Below, piece after piece: positions 1-8,722 of a stretch of DNA of 34,009 nt (within the stretch, counting starts at the first letter, position 1; each line of letters opens with the position of its first letter). The notes under the pieces were generated by a model, which was given only the letters and a program-made list of their open reading frames with translations, was not told where the DNA came from and ran no database searches. A program made the position numbers and the translations under genes. Source of the stretch: Paradesertivirga sp965650335 (GTDB lineage: Bacteria; Bacteroidota; Bacteroidia; Sphingobacteriales; Sphingobacteriaceae); assembly GCA_965650335.1 (NCBI GenBank), contig CBFGOI010000043.1, positions 1-34,009 of the forward strand. Direction: 5' to 3'.

Positions 1-5
1 TTCAG

Positions 6-1067
6 ATGAAAAAGTTATCAAAAAACTCAAGATATGCCTTTTTGTTGGTTGCTATGTTATGCTTCTTCGGCTGCGAAAAAGACGAACTTGGTTATGTAGA
101 GACAAACGTCCATCCATTAATTTATATCGCAGGCGCTGTTGATGGTAAAATTACTATAAAGCCCGAAAATAAGAATGTAACGGTGGACAAGCAGGCTAAA
201 ACAGTAACTGTTGCTTTAGGTATTAACAGATCAGGAATACAAGAAAAATCAGGTTATACCGTAAATATTTCAAACAGCACTACAGGTCTTCCGTCAAATG
301 TTATCGGAATATCCTCTTCGGATTATAGTATTTACACTTCAGAAACAAGTCAAGCGGCTTCTAAAATCGAGGTTCCCGTCGGGCAGACATCCGGCTCTTT
401 TTATGTCAAGTTCTCTAAGGCTATTTTAGATGCCAATGCTGGCAAACAAATAGGATTTAAGGTTAGTCTGTCGAACCCTTCACAATATACATTGAATGAA
501 GTCCTTTCGGTAGCAACTGTAGTTATCGATGTTCCTTCTTTTGAAGAACGTGCAGTTGATGTAACTTCCCGATATGTAAAAAATCCCGGGTCTCCGTTTA
601 TACGATCTGATAAAACGTCTAACACTCGTTTTGGCCTGCTCGAAGATTGGACAGTGAATGCTGCGGTTAAAAATATGGAGAATTTCACTAAGGGAGGATT
701 TGACAGTTATAACGGTGGCGGTTATATGTCTATGGAACGCTGGGGTTCACCAGCTATACCCAACGGAAAGATTTATCAAACGGTTACTCTTCCGAAAGGC
801 AAGTATCAATTTCAAGCCGATTTTCAGTGGGCTGGCATTAGCAACCAGGCATTTTTTGCAGTTTCAGAAGGAAATACCCTCCCTAACGTAGAAGATATAT
901 CCACAGCCATTGCTAGCTCATCATATTCAGCTCCCCGGGTATCCTTTCAGTTAGCAGATCAGAAGGAAGTTTCTATTGGAATTGTTGCTAATCTGATAAA
1001 TGATTTTCAGGGGTTTAGGATAAGAGGTGTAAGTCTTCTTAAATATGAAAGTCCTTTTAATGATTAA
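6..1067 (+). CDS. DUF1735/DUF5013-type surface lipoprotein of a polysaccharide utilisation locus
   Basis: A 353-residue lipoprotein. The N-terminus has a basic start, a hydrophobic stretch and a lipobox ending FFGC (Cys23), followed by acidic and lysine residues (EKDE), a pattern typical of Bacteroidota lipoproteins sent to the cell surface. Residues about 30-175 read like the DUF1735 (BT_3987-like) immunoglobulin-like domain. Residues about 185-350 (from the RYVKNPGSPF stretch on) resemble the DUF5013 beta-sandwich that often follows it. Such proteins usually lie just after susC/susD and are thought to bind glycan, as SusE/SusF do; that role is inferred. The susC/susD pair would lie left of the window. 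A terminator hairpin 24 bp after the stop suggests it ends an operon. The start at base 6 is supported by the intact signal peptide. Confidence 0.85.
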   Translation: MKKLSKNSRYAFLLVAMLCFFGCEKDELGYVETNVHPLIYIAGAVDGKITIKPENKNVTVDKQAKTVTVALGINRSGIQEKSGYTVNISNSTTGLPSNVIGISSSDYSIYTSETSQAASKIEVPVGQTSGSFYVKFSKAILDANAGKQIGFKVSLSNPSQYTLNEVLSVATVVIDVPSFEERAVDVTSRYVKNPGSPFIRSDKTSNTRFGLLEDWTVNAAVKNMENFTKGGFDSYNGGGYMSMERWGSPAIPNGKIYQTVTLPKGKYQFQADFQWAGISNQAFFAVSEGNTLPNVEDISTAIASSSYSAPRVSFQLADQKEVSIGIVANLINDFQGFRIRGVSLLKYESPFND

Positions 1068-1090
1068 TAAGTAAATAAAAAAGATAAAAC

Positions 1091-1115
1091 GAGAGGTCTA
1101 GCACCTCTCTTTTTA
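1091..1115 (+). terminator. Rho-independent terminator after the DUF1735 gene
   Basis: A 7-bp perfect stem (GAGAGGT / ACCTCTC) with a 5-nt loop is followed by a T-rich tract. It separates the lipoprotein gene from the GH97 gene, so the three enzymes downstream probably have their own promoter. Confidence 0.8.
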
Positions 1116-1146
1116 TTTAATAAGCTGGAATACGTAGCTAGTTAGT

Positions 1147-1170
1147 ATCATTTAATTATAATTAAATGAT
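1147..1170. promoter_or_regulatory. 24-bp perfect AT-rich palindrome upstream of the GH97 gene
   Basis: Each 12-bp half reads ATCATTTAATTA and meets its exact reverse complement with no spacer. It lies about 125 bp before the GH97 start and 30 bp after the terminator of the preceding gene. Perfect dyad symmetry of this length could be an operator for a dimeric regulator of the GH97-propeller-GH105 unit. It has no GC stem and no T tail of its own, so it is not an ordinary terminator. The operator role is inferred. Confidence 0.45.
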
Positions 1171-1295
1171 TATTCTTTTGCATCATACACTCAGCAAACG
1201 AGGTTTATTACTACATTTTTTTTAACATTGCAAATATTTAGGTTTCCTTACCTGAGCTGGCTCTAAACAAATTATAAACAAGCTAACAAATATTA

Positions 1296-3224
1296 ATGAA
1301 GAAATTTTCACTATTAACACTGCTATTTATTTACGGGCTTTCAGGATATGCCCAGAAAGCTAATACTATACAAAGTCCTGATAAAAATATCTCTGTTCAG
1401 TTTTCTGTAGATAATAAAGGTAACGCAGTGTATTCTGTCCTTTCTAACAAAGTAGCTGTCCTTGAAAACTCTAAACTTGGTTTAGTTCGGGAGGATGAAA
1501 ACTTCAGTAAAGAATTGTCACTGATGTCCACATCACCTGTATATTCTGTATCGGATAGTTACGAACTTCTTACTTCAAAAAGGAAGTTCAATAATTATAA
1601 AGCAAATAAGCAGGTTTTTCGTGTAAAAAGCCAAAACGGCCAACTTATGGATATTATCTTCCAGGTTTCAAATGATGGCCTTGCATTCCGTTACTATTTT
1701 CCTGAATCGGCAAACGAGACTAAGAAAATAACTAAAGAAATAACTTCATTTAATTTCCCTGAAAGTGCGAAGGCCTGGCTTCAGCCGATGGCGGAAGCCA
1801 AAAGCGGCTGGGGGCAAACCAATCCTTCTTACGAGGAACATTATCAAAAAGGCATTGCTGTGGGTACGCCTTCTCCAACAAACGCGGGTTGGGTATATCC
1901 AGCTCTTTTTAGTTCAGGTAATAATTGGTTATTAATTACTGAAGCAGGATTGGAAAGGAATTATTGTGGCACCCGGTTACAACAACAATCTCCGGATGGC
2001 GAATATAAGGTTGGTTTTGCTGACCCACGCGAGGTGTTCACCGGCGGAGTTGCAAATCCTCAATCAGCACTTCCATGGTTTACGCCATGGAGAGTGATAA
2101 CCGTTGGCTCATTAAATACCATAGTCGAGTCTACACTAGGAACAGATCTTGCAAAGCCAAGTATTGATGCCGATAAATCTTACATCAAACCCGGTATCTC
2201 TTCATGGAGTTGGGTGTTGTTAAAAGATGATTCTACCGTTTATAATGTTCAGAAGCGCTTTATTGATTATGCCGCTGATATGAATTGGAAATATTGTTTG
2301 ATTGATGCGGATTGGGATAGAAAGATCGGCTATGATAAAATTCAGGAACTTGCTGATTATGGAAAGACTAAAAATGTGGGCCTGATTTTATGGTATAATT
2401 CTGCCGGAGCCTGGAACAGTGTAACGTATACACCGAAAGACAAATTGCTTACTCCCGAGAAAAGAGCCGAAGAGTTTAGCAGACTTCAAAAAATGGGTAT
2501 CAAGGGAATGAAAATTGATTTTTTTGGCGGCGATGGACAGTCGATGATTGCTTATTACCATGACATTATGCAGGACGCCGCAAAATATAAATTGCTTGTG
2601 AATTTCCACGGAGCCACACTTCCACGTGGCTGGCAAAGAACCTATCCTAATTTAATGACCATGGAGTCGATCAAAGGAATGGAATTTATTACGTTTGATC
2701 AAAAGAATGCTGATGAAGAGCCAACGCATGCTACTACAATTCCTTTCACCAGGAATGCCTTCGACCCAATGGATTTTACGCCAATGGCTCTATATAAAAT
2801 CCCTAATATTAAAAGAAGAACTACCAGCGCATTTGAATTAGCTACTTCGGTTATTTATTTGTCGGGAGTACAACATATGGCAGAAACTCCCGAAGGAATG
2901 AGTCACATGCCCGATTTTGTTAAAGGATTTTTAGCCAAATTACCAGTTAACTGGGATGATGTTAAATTTGTTGATGGCTATCCTGGTAAGTTGGTTGTAA
3001 TTGCCCGAAAATCGGGTAGCACATGGTACGTAGCGGGTATAAATGGTGAAAATCAGTCGAAGGATCTAAGCCTTGATTTATCTTTTATTAAAGGTTCAGG
3101 GAATATTATTACTGATGGGGATGAGGGCTTGTCGTTTATTCAAAAGAACATATCTTCACAACAAAATACAAAAGTTACGGTTAAGCCAAATGGTGGATTT
3201 GTGGTGATATTTAATGAAAAATAG
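1296..3224 (+). CDS. Glycoside hydrolase family 97, probably retaining alpha-galactosidase type
   Basis: A 642-residue secreted enzyme with a signal peptide ending near GYAQ (residue 19). Three parts fit GH97: an N-terminal beta-sandwich (about 25-280), a TIM barrel (about 285-560, with WKYCLIDADW and GLILWYNS) and a C-terminal beta domain (about 565-640). GH97 includes inverting enzymes such as SusB and retaining alpha-galactosidases such as BT1871; the retaining type carries an aspartate nucleophile at the end of a barrel strand. Here GMKIDFFGGDG has Asp408 in that place, so a retaining alpha-galactosidase-like activity is favoured. The acid/base is one of Glu457 (LMTMES) or Glu463 (GMEF). 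It starts the run GH97-propeller-GH105 and is 59 bp from the next gene. The exact substrate cannot be read from the sequence. Confidence 0.92.
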   Translation: MKKFSLLTLLFIYGLSGYAQKANTIQSPDKNISVQFSVDNKGNAVYSVLSNKVAVLENSKLGLVREDENFSKELSLMSTSPVYSVSDSYELLTSKRKFNNYKANKQVFRVKSQNGQLMDIIFQVSNDGLAFRYYFPESANETKKITKEITSFNFPESAKAWLQPMAEAKSGWGQTNPSYEEHYQKGIAVGTPSPTNAGWVYPALFSSGNNWLLITEAGLERNYCGTRLQQQSPDGEYKVGFADPREVFTGGVANPQSALPWFTPWRVITVGSLNTIVESTLGTDLAKPSIDADKSYIKPGISSWSWVLLKDDSTVYNVQKRFIDYAADMNWKYCLIDADWDRKIGYDKIQELADYGKTKNVGLILWYNSAGAWNSVTYTPKDKLLTPEKRAEEFSRLQKMGIKGMKIDFFGGDGQSMIAYYHDIMQDAAKYKLLVNFHGATLPRGWQRTYPNLMTMESIKGMEFITFDQKNADEEPTHATTIPFTRNAFDPMDFTPMALYKIPNIKRRTTSAFELATSVIYLSGVQHMAETPEGMSHMPDFVKGFLAKLPVNWDDVKFVDGYPGKLVVIARKSGSTWYVAGINGENQSKDLSLDLSFIKGSGNIITDGDEGLSFIQKNISSQQNTKVTVKPNGGFVVIFNEK

Positions 3225-3283
3225 GATATTTGATATGGCCTTTTAGTGATGTTCGTTCTAACCGCACCACCTAAACTATTGAT

Positions 3284-4594
3284 ATGAAACGAGTTTTGTT
3301 TTTACTATTTCTGACGCAAGTTTCCCTCGCAATTGCCCAGAAGAAATCAGATGTCAGGCTGATAGGGGTTGGCCCTGGTTGGGCTAATAATTCTGTGAAT
3401 GCGGTAATCTTTAGGAAAAATTCCCTGGTTACTTATCGTGATACGCAATATATAGCTTATTATAATCAGGATAAATACGTAATGCTTGGAAAGCGAAAGT
3501 TGGGCTCAACGTCATGGACACTGAAGCAAACTCCTTACCAGGGAAATACTGCTGATGCACATAATACGATAAGTATAATGGTCGACGGTGATGGATATCT
3601 GCATATTTCCTGGGATCATCATGGAAACCCGCTTCGCTATGCGAAGAGCCTGAGTCCCGGATCGCTGGAGCTTAGTTCGAAACTTTCGATGACAGGTGAA
3701 GACGAAGGAAATGTTACTTATCCTGAGTTTTATAAAATGCCCAGCGGCGATTTGTTATTCTTTTATCGCAGCGGTTCTTCCGGTCAAGGCGATTTGGTAT
3801 TGAATAAATATAATTTAAAAACTAAAACATGGCAAAGGCTTCATAATAATTTAATAAGTGGAGAACGGGAAAGAAATGCCTATTGGCAGTCTTTTGTAGA
3901 TCATAAGGGAACTATTCACCTCTCCTGGGTCTGGAGAGAGTCTGCTGATGTTGCCAGTAATCATGATTTAGGTTATGCCTGTTCCAAAGATGGTGGAGTA
4001 ACCTGGCAGAAATCTACTGGAGAAACCTATACTATTCCGATAACACAAGCCTCCGCCGAGTATGCATTTAAAATACCTCAGAATAGCGAACTGATCAATC
4101 AAACTTCGATGTCTGCCGATAAAAAGGGAAATCCATTTATTGCCACTTATTGGCGAGAAAACGATTCCAAAATACCTCAATATCATATTGTTTATAATAC
4201 GGGTGAAACGTGGAAAAGCTTAAATCTCGACTTTCGGAAAACTCCTTTCTCTCTAAGCGGAATGGGCACCAAACGGATTCCAATATCCAGACCTCAGATC
4301 ATGGTCAATAATTCAAAAACAAAACCTTCAGGCTTATTAATTTTCAGAGATGAAGAACGGGGTAGTAAGGTTTCTGTTGTGAAGATAAAAAACTTTAAAA
4401 GAAATAAATGGGAAGTTAAGGATCTTTTGAATAGCTCTGTTGGCTCTTGGGAGCCGAGTTTTGATACTGAACTCTGGAAAATAAAGGAAAGTTTAAATCT
4501 TTTTATTCAAAACGTGCAGCAGTTAGATTCGGAAGGAAAAGCTAATATACCCGCTCAAATGATCCAGGTGTTGGAATGGAAACCTAAATATTAA
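3284..4594 (+). CDS. BNR_4-type beta-propeller protein, candidate polysaccharide lyase or hydrolase
   Basis: A 436-residue secreted protein (signal peptide about 1-18, ending AIAQ). It looks like a BNR_4 repeat seven-bladed propeller, with blade-like strands such as GDGYLHISWDHHGN, GDLLFFYRSGSS and KGTIHLSWVWRES. Propellers of this kind include ulvan lyases (PL24/PL25) and the rhamnosidase family GH145, which rely on histidines, a tyrosine and an arginine. Candidate residues are His93 (DAHN), His113 (WDHHGN), Tyr161 and Arg162 (FFYRSG). The His93-His113 spacing of 20 is like that of the catalytic pair I recall in PL25. The GH105 gene starts 11 bp after its stop, which suits a lyase producing unsaturated uronyl ends. 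Sialidase-like BNR proteins without lyase activity remain possible. Confidence 0.8.
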   Translation: MKRVLFLLFLTQVSLAIAQKKSDVRLIGVGPGWANNSVNAVIFRKNSLVTYRDTQYIAYYNQDKYVMLGKRKLGSTSWTLKQTPYQGNTADAHNTISIMVDGDGYLHISWDHHGNPLRYAKSLSPGSLELSSKLSMTGEDEGNVTYPEFYKMPSGDLLFFYRSGSSGQGDLVLNKYNLKTKTWQRLHNNLISGERERNAYWQSFVDHKGTIHLSWVWRESADVASNHDLGYACSKDGGVTWQKSTGETYTIPITQASAEYAFKIPQNSELINQTSMSADKKGNPFIATYWRENDSKIPQYHIVYNTGETWKSLNLDFRKTPFSLSGMGTKRIPISRPQIMVNNSKTKPSGLLIFRDEERGSKVSVVKIKNFKRNKWEVKDLLNSSVGSWEPSFDTELWKIKESLNLFIQNVQQLDSEGKANIPAQMIQVLEWKPKY

Positions 4595-4605
4595 TAGGAA
4601 CATTT

Positions 4606-5757
4606 ATGAAAAGTAAAAAAAAATTAGTTGGAGTAGTTGCAATAGGCCTGACTCTTCTAACGGCATGTTCAGTTCAGCGAAACAATAAGTTAGCAGTATC
4701 AAGTTCAAAAAAAGAAGTCCTTGATATAATCGAAAAAGTAAATGGAAACTGGCAGAGGAATCACTCGACCGATACCATAGCTTTTTGGGATATCGCCGCT
4801 TACCACACCGGAAATATGGCGGCTTATTTTGTGACTAAAAACGAAGAGTATCGAAAGTATTCTGAAGCATGGGCCGAACATAATCAATGGAGGGGCGCAA
4901 AGTCGGATAATAAAGCCGAATGGAAATATACTTACGGCGAAAAAGACAATTATGTGTTGTTCGGTGACTGGCAAATATGCTTTCAAACCTATATAGACCT
5001 TTACAACCTGGATAAGGATCCCAAAAAAATAGCTCGTGCCAGAGAAGTAATGGAGTATGAAATGAGTACTCCTAAAAATGATTATTGGTGGTGGGCAGAC
5101 GGGCTTTATATGGTTATGCCGGTAATGACAAAGCTTTATAAGGTAACGGGGAATAAACAGTATCTCGATAAATTGCATGAATATTTCACTTATGCCAACA
5201 GCATCATGTACGATAATGAAGAAAAGCTTTATTTCCGCGATGCTAAGTATGTTTATCCTAAGCATAAAAGTGCAAGCGGAAAGAAGGATTTCTGGGCCCG
5301 GGGCGATGGATGGGTCTTTGCGGGATTGGCGAAAGTTTTACAAGATCTGCCTAAGAATGATACTCATCGGGCGGAATATATAAGTAAGTACCAGGGAATG
5401 GCTCGGGCGATAAAAAGCTCACAACAACCGGAAGGATACTGGACACGAAGTATGCTTGATCCTGAACATGCACCGGGTCCGGAAACCAGCGGCACCGCTT
5501 TCTTTACTTATGGAATGCTCTGGGGGATAAATAATGGCTATCTTAATAAACAGGAATATTTGCCCGTAGTAATAAAAAGCTGGAACTATCTCACAAAAAT
5601 AGCTTTACAGCCAGATGGGAGGGTTGGATATGTTCAACCAATTGGGGAGAGGGCGATTCCGGGACAAGTTGTAAACCAGAATTCAACCGCCAACTTTGGT
5701 GTTGGTGCATACCTTCTTGCCGCATCCGAGATGTATCGTTACCTGGATAAGAAATAA
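4606..5757 (+). CDS. GH105 unsaturated uronyl hydrolase lipoprotein (YteR/RhiN-like)
   Basis: A 383-residue lipoprotein (lipobox LTAC, Cys21). The body is an (alpha/alpha)6 barrel as in GH88/GH105. Family landmarks are WWWADGLYMVMPV, with Asp165 in the place of the catalytic aspartate of YteR (Asp143), and FWARGDGWVFAG at 229-240. GH105 enzymes add water to the 4,5 double bond of unsaturated glucuronyl or galacturonyl residues left by polysaccharide lyases, releasing the sugar as a keto acid. The gene lies 11 bp after the propeller gene and ends the locus, so the two probably act in sequence. The identity of the sugar next to the uronate is not evident. Length is normal for the family. Confidence 0.92.
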   Translation: MKSKKKLVGVVAIGLTLLTACSVQRNNKLAVSSSKKEVLDIIEKVNGNWQRNHSTDTIAFWDIAAYHTGNMAAYFVTKNEEYRKYSEAWAEHNQWRGAKSDNKAEWKYTYGEKDNYVLFGDWQICFQTYIDLYNLDKDPKKIARAREVMEYEMSTPKNDYWWWADGLYMVMPVMTKLYKVTGNKQYLDKLHEYFTYANSIMYDNEEKLYFRDAKYVYPKHKSASGKKDFWARGDGWVFAGLAKVLQDLPKNDTHRAEYISKYQGMARAIKSSQQPEGYWTRSMLDPEHAPGPETSGTAFFTYGMLWGINNGYLNKQEYLPVVIKSWNYLTKIALQPDGRVGYVQPIGERAIPGQVVNQNSTANFGVGAYLLAASEMYRYLDKK

Positions 5758-5874
5758 GCCTTGATGTTTTAACGTGGTATCAGAGGCTCATCGTAGGGGT
5801 AGTGTATTGATTGCTTTTTGAAATAGGAGCTATATCTAAAAAATGGGATGGTCTGGTGCAGAATTCAGATCAGC

Positions 5875-6324
5875 TTATAAACTCTTACCCATGCAGATGC
5901 TATTGGGTATTTCAATATAGGGTGCAAAAGATGGAATTTTTGCAAAGCCATGTTTTTCATATAGTTTGATTGCCTCAGGTTGCTTAATACCTGTTTCAAG
6001 AACTGCTGTATCATAAAATAGCTCTTTGCCCCATCGGGTAAGTGCATCTATCATCTGGGATGCCACTCCAAAACCCCTGAAATAAGGATTCACATACATC
6101 CGCTTTATTTCTATGGTTCTTGAATTTATTTCCTTAAAACATCCACAGCCTACAGTGATGTTGCTTATTTGGGCAATTATCGCGGTGTCTAAAGCATTTA
6201 GTTGGATATTTGCATCAAACCTATAGTCTGCCTGGCTATATCTCGTCGTTAAATCGTTGTCGAGCTCCAGGATTAGGTTTTTAAACCGTCTATCATCGCT
6301 ATTCGTTCTAATTATCTCAATCAT
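5875..6324 (-). CDS. GNAT family N-acetyltransferase (paralogue of the 24841-25290 gene)
   Basis: A 149-residue single-domain GNAT protein. Motif A is clear at IEIKRMYVNPYFRGFGVAS, with the R-G-x-G-x-A/S acetyl-CoA pyrophosphate loop, followed by the AVLETG strand and the LYEKHGF motif B helix. The substrate is unknown; it could be an amine on a small molecule, antibiotic or protein. It aligns without gaps over all 149 residues with the protein at 24841-25290, with about half the residues identical by eye count. It stands alone, read toward the end of the PUL; its stop lies about 120 bp from the GH105 stop (convergent). Confidence 0.9.
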   Translation of the reverse strand: MIEIIRTNSDDRRFKNLILELDNDLTTRYSQADYRFDANIQLNALDTAIIAQISNITVGCGCFKEINSRTIEIKRMYVNPYFRGFGVASQMIDALTRWGKELFYDTAVLETGIKQPEAIKLYEKHGFAKIPSFAPYIEIPNSICMGKSL

Positions 6325-6526
6325 ATTTATTTATTCCATTGTTTTTAAGATTATTAGATGCATGTATTGTAAAAATACTGGATTAAATTGAAAATGATTA
6401 ATAAAATTGCCAGAGTTGTTAAATATTAACAAATAAATTGCAGTTTTATTGCAAAAACTTAGAAGAGTGTATGAATATGTTGACTTGGTTTGTTTTTTTG
6501 GGTTTATCAGCGTATTAAACTAGCTG

Positions 6527-7060
6527 CTAGATGTATAATAAGACATAAGTTAGAATGTAATATCCTATAATAACGAATAATACAGCGACGGTAAAAGGGA
6601 AGCCTGATCTGAAAAAGATAGCAATAACGATTCCAGTCATGATCAAAACTAAGCTGATTAAAAGGAAAATGTTTTTCTGATGCTTCGTTTCTGTTTCTCT
6701 TTGAAGCGTCGGCTCTTTTTTGAATTTATGTGCGTCACTTTTTAAAGTGTCATCTATTACGGGACTTTGAGATTGGAAATTGTTCACTAGCAGTGAGTTG
6801 GAGATGTCTTTAGGTTTTGTCGGTGTATGTTTCTTATTAAGTGATCGGTATGGCCCCTTACGATCGGTCTGTCTGATTATCGAATCAGAATTTCTAAGAT
6901 CATCAAAGTTGAGTGACTGGGAAGTGTCCAAAGATTTGGGCCGGAGGATAACTTTGATTGAGACTTTATTTAAGGTGTCGCTTTGGCTTTGGATATCGTT
7001 TGCAGCATGGTGCTGCTGACTTATAAATACAAATAGATATAGGCAGGTTTGTTTTAACAT
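6527..7060 (-). CDS. Hypothetical protein with signal peptide and C-terminal membrane hairpin
   Basis: No family recognised. From the ATG at 7060 the product is 177 residues: a signal-like segment (MLKQTCLYLFVFIS), a long polar Ser/Asp/Lys-rich linker, then two hydrophobic segments near the C-terminus (IFLLISLVLIMTGIVIAIFF and FPFTVAVLFVIIGYYILTYV). A longer reading from 7228 adds 56 residues of mixed composition without domain signals; I prefer 7060 because it puts the signal-like stretch at the N-terminus. It is a probable membrane protein with a periplasmic polar region. It lies downstream of the small gene at 7236-7478 on the same strand and may be co-transcribed with it. Confidence 0.55.
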   Translation of the reverse strand: MLKQTCLYLFVFISQQHHAANDIQSQSDTLNKVSIKVILRPKSLDTSQSLNFDDLRNSDSIIRQTDRKGPYRSLNKKHTPTKPKDISNSLLVNNFQSQSPVIDDTLKSDAHKFKKEPTLQRETETKHQKNIFLLISLVLIMTGIVIAIFFRSGFPFTVAVLFVIIGYYILTYVLLYI

Positions 7061-7235
7061 GGAGAAAACTCGGGTTGTTAGAGCCGGATTTATAAAATAA
7101 ATCCGCCTATGTTCAAACTCAAACATTGTTAATCGCCGCCCAAAAGGTCGGCCCGCACCTATCAATTTTAGTAAACTTCTATACTCTGGTCTCTGAATAT
7201 TTTGAATGTAACTTCCGCTATCAAACAAGCGAATT

Positions 7236-7478
7236 TTACTTCTCGTTCATGATTTTTTTCGCCACTTCTTCACTGATTCCATCTACCCAATGCGGATTAC
7301 CGTTACTGTTAAGCCTGCACGATAAAATGCCATTTTCGTCCTTAGTGCAATGTATAATTACACCTTTTTCCTCAACAAAAACTTCATAGTCATCCCCGGT
7401 TACATGGCTTACCACGGCGTGTAAGACAAACCCATCAGATTGTTGATACGAAACCTTAAAATTTCTATTAATACGCAT
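7236..7478 (-). CDS. Small hypothetical protein
   Basis: From ATG at 7478 the product is 80 residues; a GTG at 7523 would add 15. It is soluble, with alternating beta-type segments (FKVSYQQSDGFVLHAVVSHV, DYEVFVEEKGVIIHC) and an ending PHWVDGISEEVAKKIMNEK. The balanced composition and compact beta pattern look like a real folded protein, but I do not recognise the family. The next gene on the same strand lies closely downstream. Confidence 0.55.
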   Translation of the reverse strand: MRINRNFKVSYQQSDGFVLHAVVSHVTGDDYEVFVEEKGVIIHCTKDENGILSCRLNSNGNPHWVDGISEEVAKKIMNEK

Positions 7479-7691
7479 AACGGGCTCAGCTCCCGCAAAT
7501 GCAGTTGAGTGTAGTTTATTCACAAGAATTTTTTTTTAAATTGGTTATCATGAATTTAGGAATTAGATCTGAATTCCTATAATTTTTTTTGTGATGAACA
7601 TCAAATGTTTTAGGGATGGGCGGATAAAAACAAATACCGCATTTAAACGTTATAGAGATAAGAAATTAGTGCGGATTGGAACCTAAACAAT

Positions 7692-7964
7692 ATGAATTCG
7701 GTGCAGAAGGAAAATCATAAACTTATGAATCTAACTCAATCATATAAAAGCGACGACTATTATCAGAATAACTTAGGAACATTACATGCGTGGCTGGTGG
7801 CGAAAAGGATAGCTGTGTTAATTGGAGTTTTACTTCTTTTAGAATACATATATTTCGTAGATACAGCAAGCTCTTCAGTTGAAGTAACTTTAATTTGCAT
7901 CCTTATCTTCACATTTATTAGCAATATTCCCATTCTTTACTCTTTGTATAGAAACACTGACTAA
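7692..7964 (+). CDS. Small membrane protein, two predicted helices
   Basis: A 90-residue protein with a polar N-terminus (about 1-37) and two hydrophobic segments, about 39-58 (IAVLIGVLLLLEYIYFV) and 65-84 (VTLICILIFTFISNIPILY). A second in-frame ATG at residue 12 is an alternative start. No family recognised. A strong terminator follows 22 bp after the stop, which supports it as a real single-gene unit. Confidence 0.55.
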   Translation: MNSVQKENHKLMNLTQSYKSDDYYQNNLGTLHAWLVAKRIAVLIGVLLLLEYIYFVDTASSSVEVTLICILIFTFISNIPILYSLYRNTD

Positions 7965-7986
7965 AGAATAATTAAATCCAAATAAG

Positions 7987-8016
7987 AAACGCCGGGTCGA
8001 TCACCGGCGTTTTGCG
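7987..8016 (+). terminator. Rho-independent terminator after the small membrane protein gene
   Basis: A 9-bp perfect stem (AAACGCCGG / CCGGCGTTT) with an 8-nt loop runs into T-rich sequence. It lies just downstream of the gene ending at 7964. Confidence 0.85.
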
Positions 8017-8199
8017 TTTTAAATTCCACCTATACTTACCTCTCCAATCCTAAGATATTTGTTCTTTGCTGTTCTTATTTTGAACTCTAAACTGTCTCGT
8101 TTGACATACACTTTTTAAAAATCTGGTGAAAAGAGCCCATAGGCAGGCTTTTTCACAATTGGCATAAAATTAGATTATCATCTTTTAAAAAAAGGAACT

Positions 8200-8340
8200 A
8201 TGAACAGATCTACTTCTACCATCGTTATTGAAAAGCTTATAGATCTTGAGTTGGTTTTTAAGCTTAAAGCGGATATTTTGAGATATAAAAAAAAGAGAGC
8301 GACAACGTTTAACAAATCTCCAAATCCCAGAGCTGCCTGA
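8200..8340 (+). CDS. Possible 46-residue basic small protein
   Basis: An ATG at 8200, preceded by the purine-rich stretch AAAAAAAGGAAC, opens a 46-codon frame starting MNRSTSTIVIEKLIDLELVF and ending KSPNPRAA. The product has a central amphipathic helix-like part and a lysine/arginine-rich second half. There is no homologue I recognise. The spacing of the purine stretch favours translation, but the frame is short. The rest of 7965-8506 shows no other gene; around 8361-8432 short inverted segments (TTTCCC to GGGAAA and CTGAAA to TTTCAG) could fold. Confidence 0.35.
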   Translation: MNRSTSTIVIEKLIDLELVFKLKADILRYKKKRATTFNKSPNPRAA

Positions 8341-8506
8341 GAAAATTTGAATCACTGGTGTTTCCCTGAAATCAGTTTCAGTGTTCGAATTTCTCTGAAT
8401 TTACCGGTAATTCCGGGAAATATCTTTTGCGGCTTTCTATAATCAGTGGACATACCTTCTAAGTTGTGTCAGCAAACAAATTAGCTTTCTTCGGTATAGC
8501 TCAATC

Positions 8507-8722
8507 TTACTTAATGTCTTTAATATTATTACTAAGTAACCACTGTTTAAAGTGCTGTGGATCGTCTACTTCGTGATGAATGATTTCTCGATTGGTTAAT
8601 TGGATCGTAAATATCGGTCCGGCTGCTATAAACTTTTGTAGCTCATCCGCCGCATAAATGAATCCAGGGTAACGGCAATCATAATCTAGGATATCCATAT
8701 TAAAATTTAGGTTTTTAGTCAT
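8507..8722 (-). CDS. Small hypothetical protein, translationally coupled to upstream gene
   Basis: A 71-residue soluble protein. Its ATG overlaps the stop of the upstream gene by one base (TAATG), a sign of coupled translation. It contains YDCRYPGFIYAADELQKFI and ends with the helix-like HFKQWLLSNNIKDIK. No family recognised. Two small coupled orphan genes could be a toxin-antitoxin or regulator pair, but no diagnostic motif supports this. Confidence 0.6.
   Translation of the reverse strand: MTKNLNFNMDILDYDCRYPGFIYAADELQKFIAAGPIFTIQLTNREIIHHEVDDPQHFKQWLLSNNIKDIK

Noticed and set aside
4705..5265. 186-codon minus-strand frame inside the GH105 gene
   Set aside because: It is a shadow of a well-supported gene; its translation is rich in Ile, Phe and Cys without domain features.
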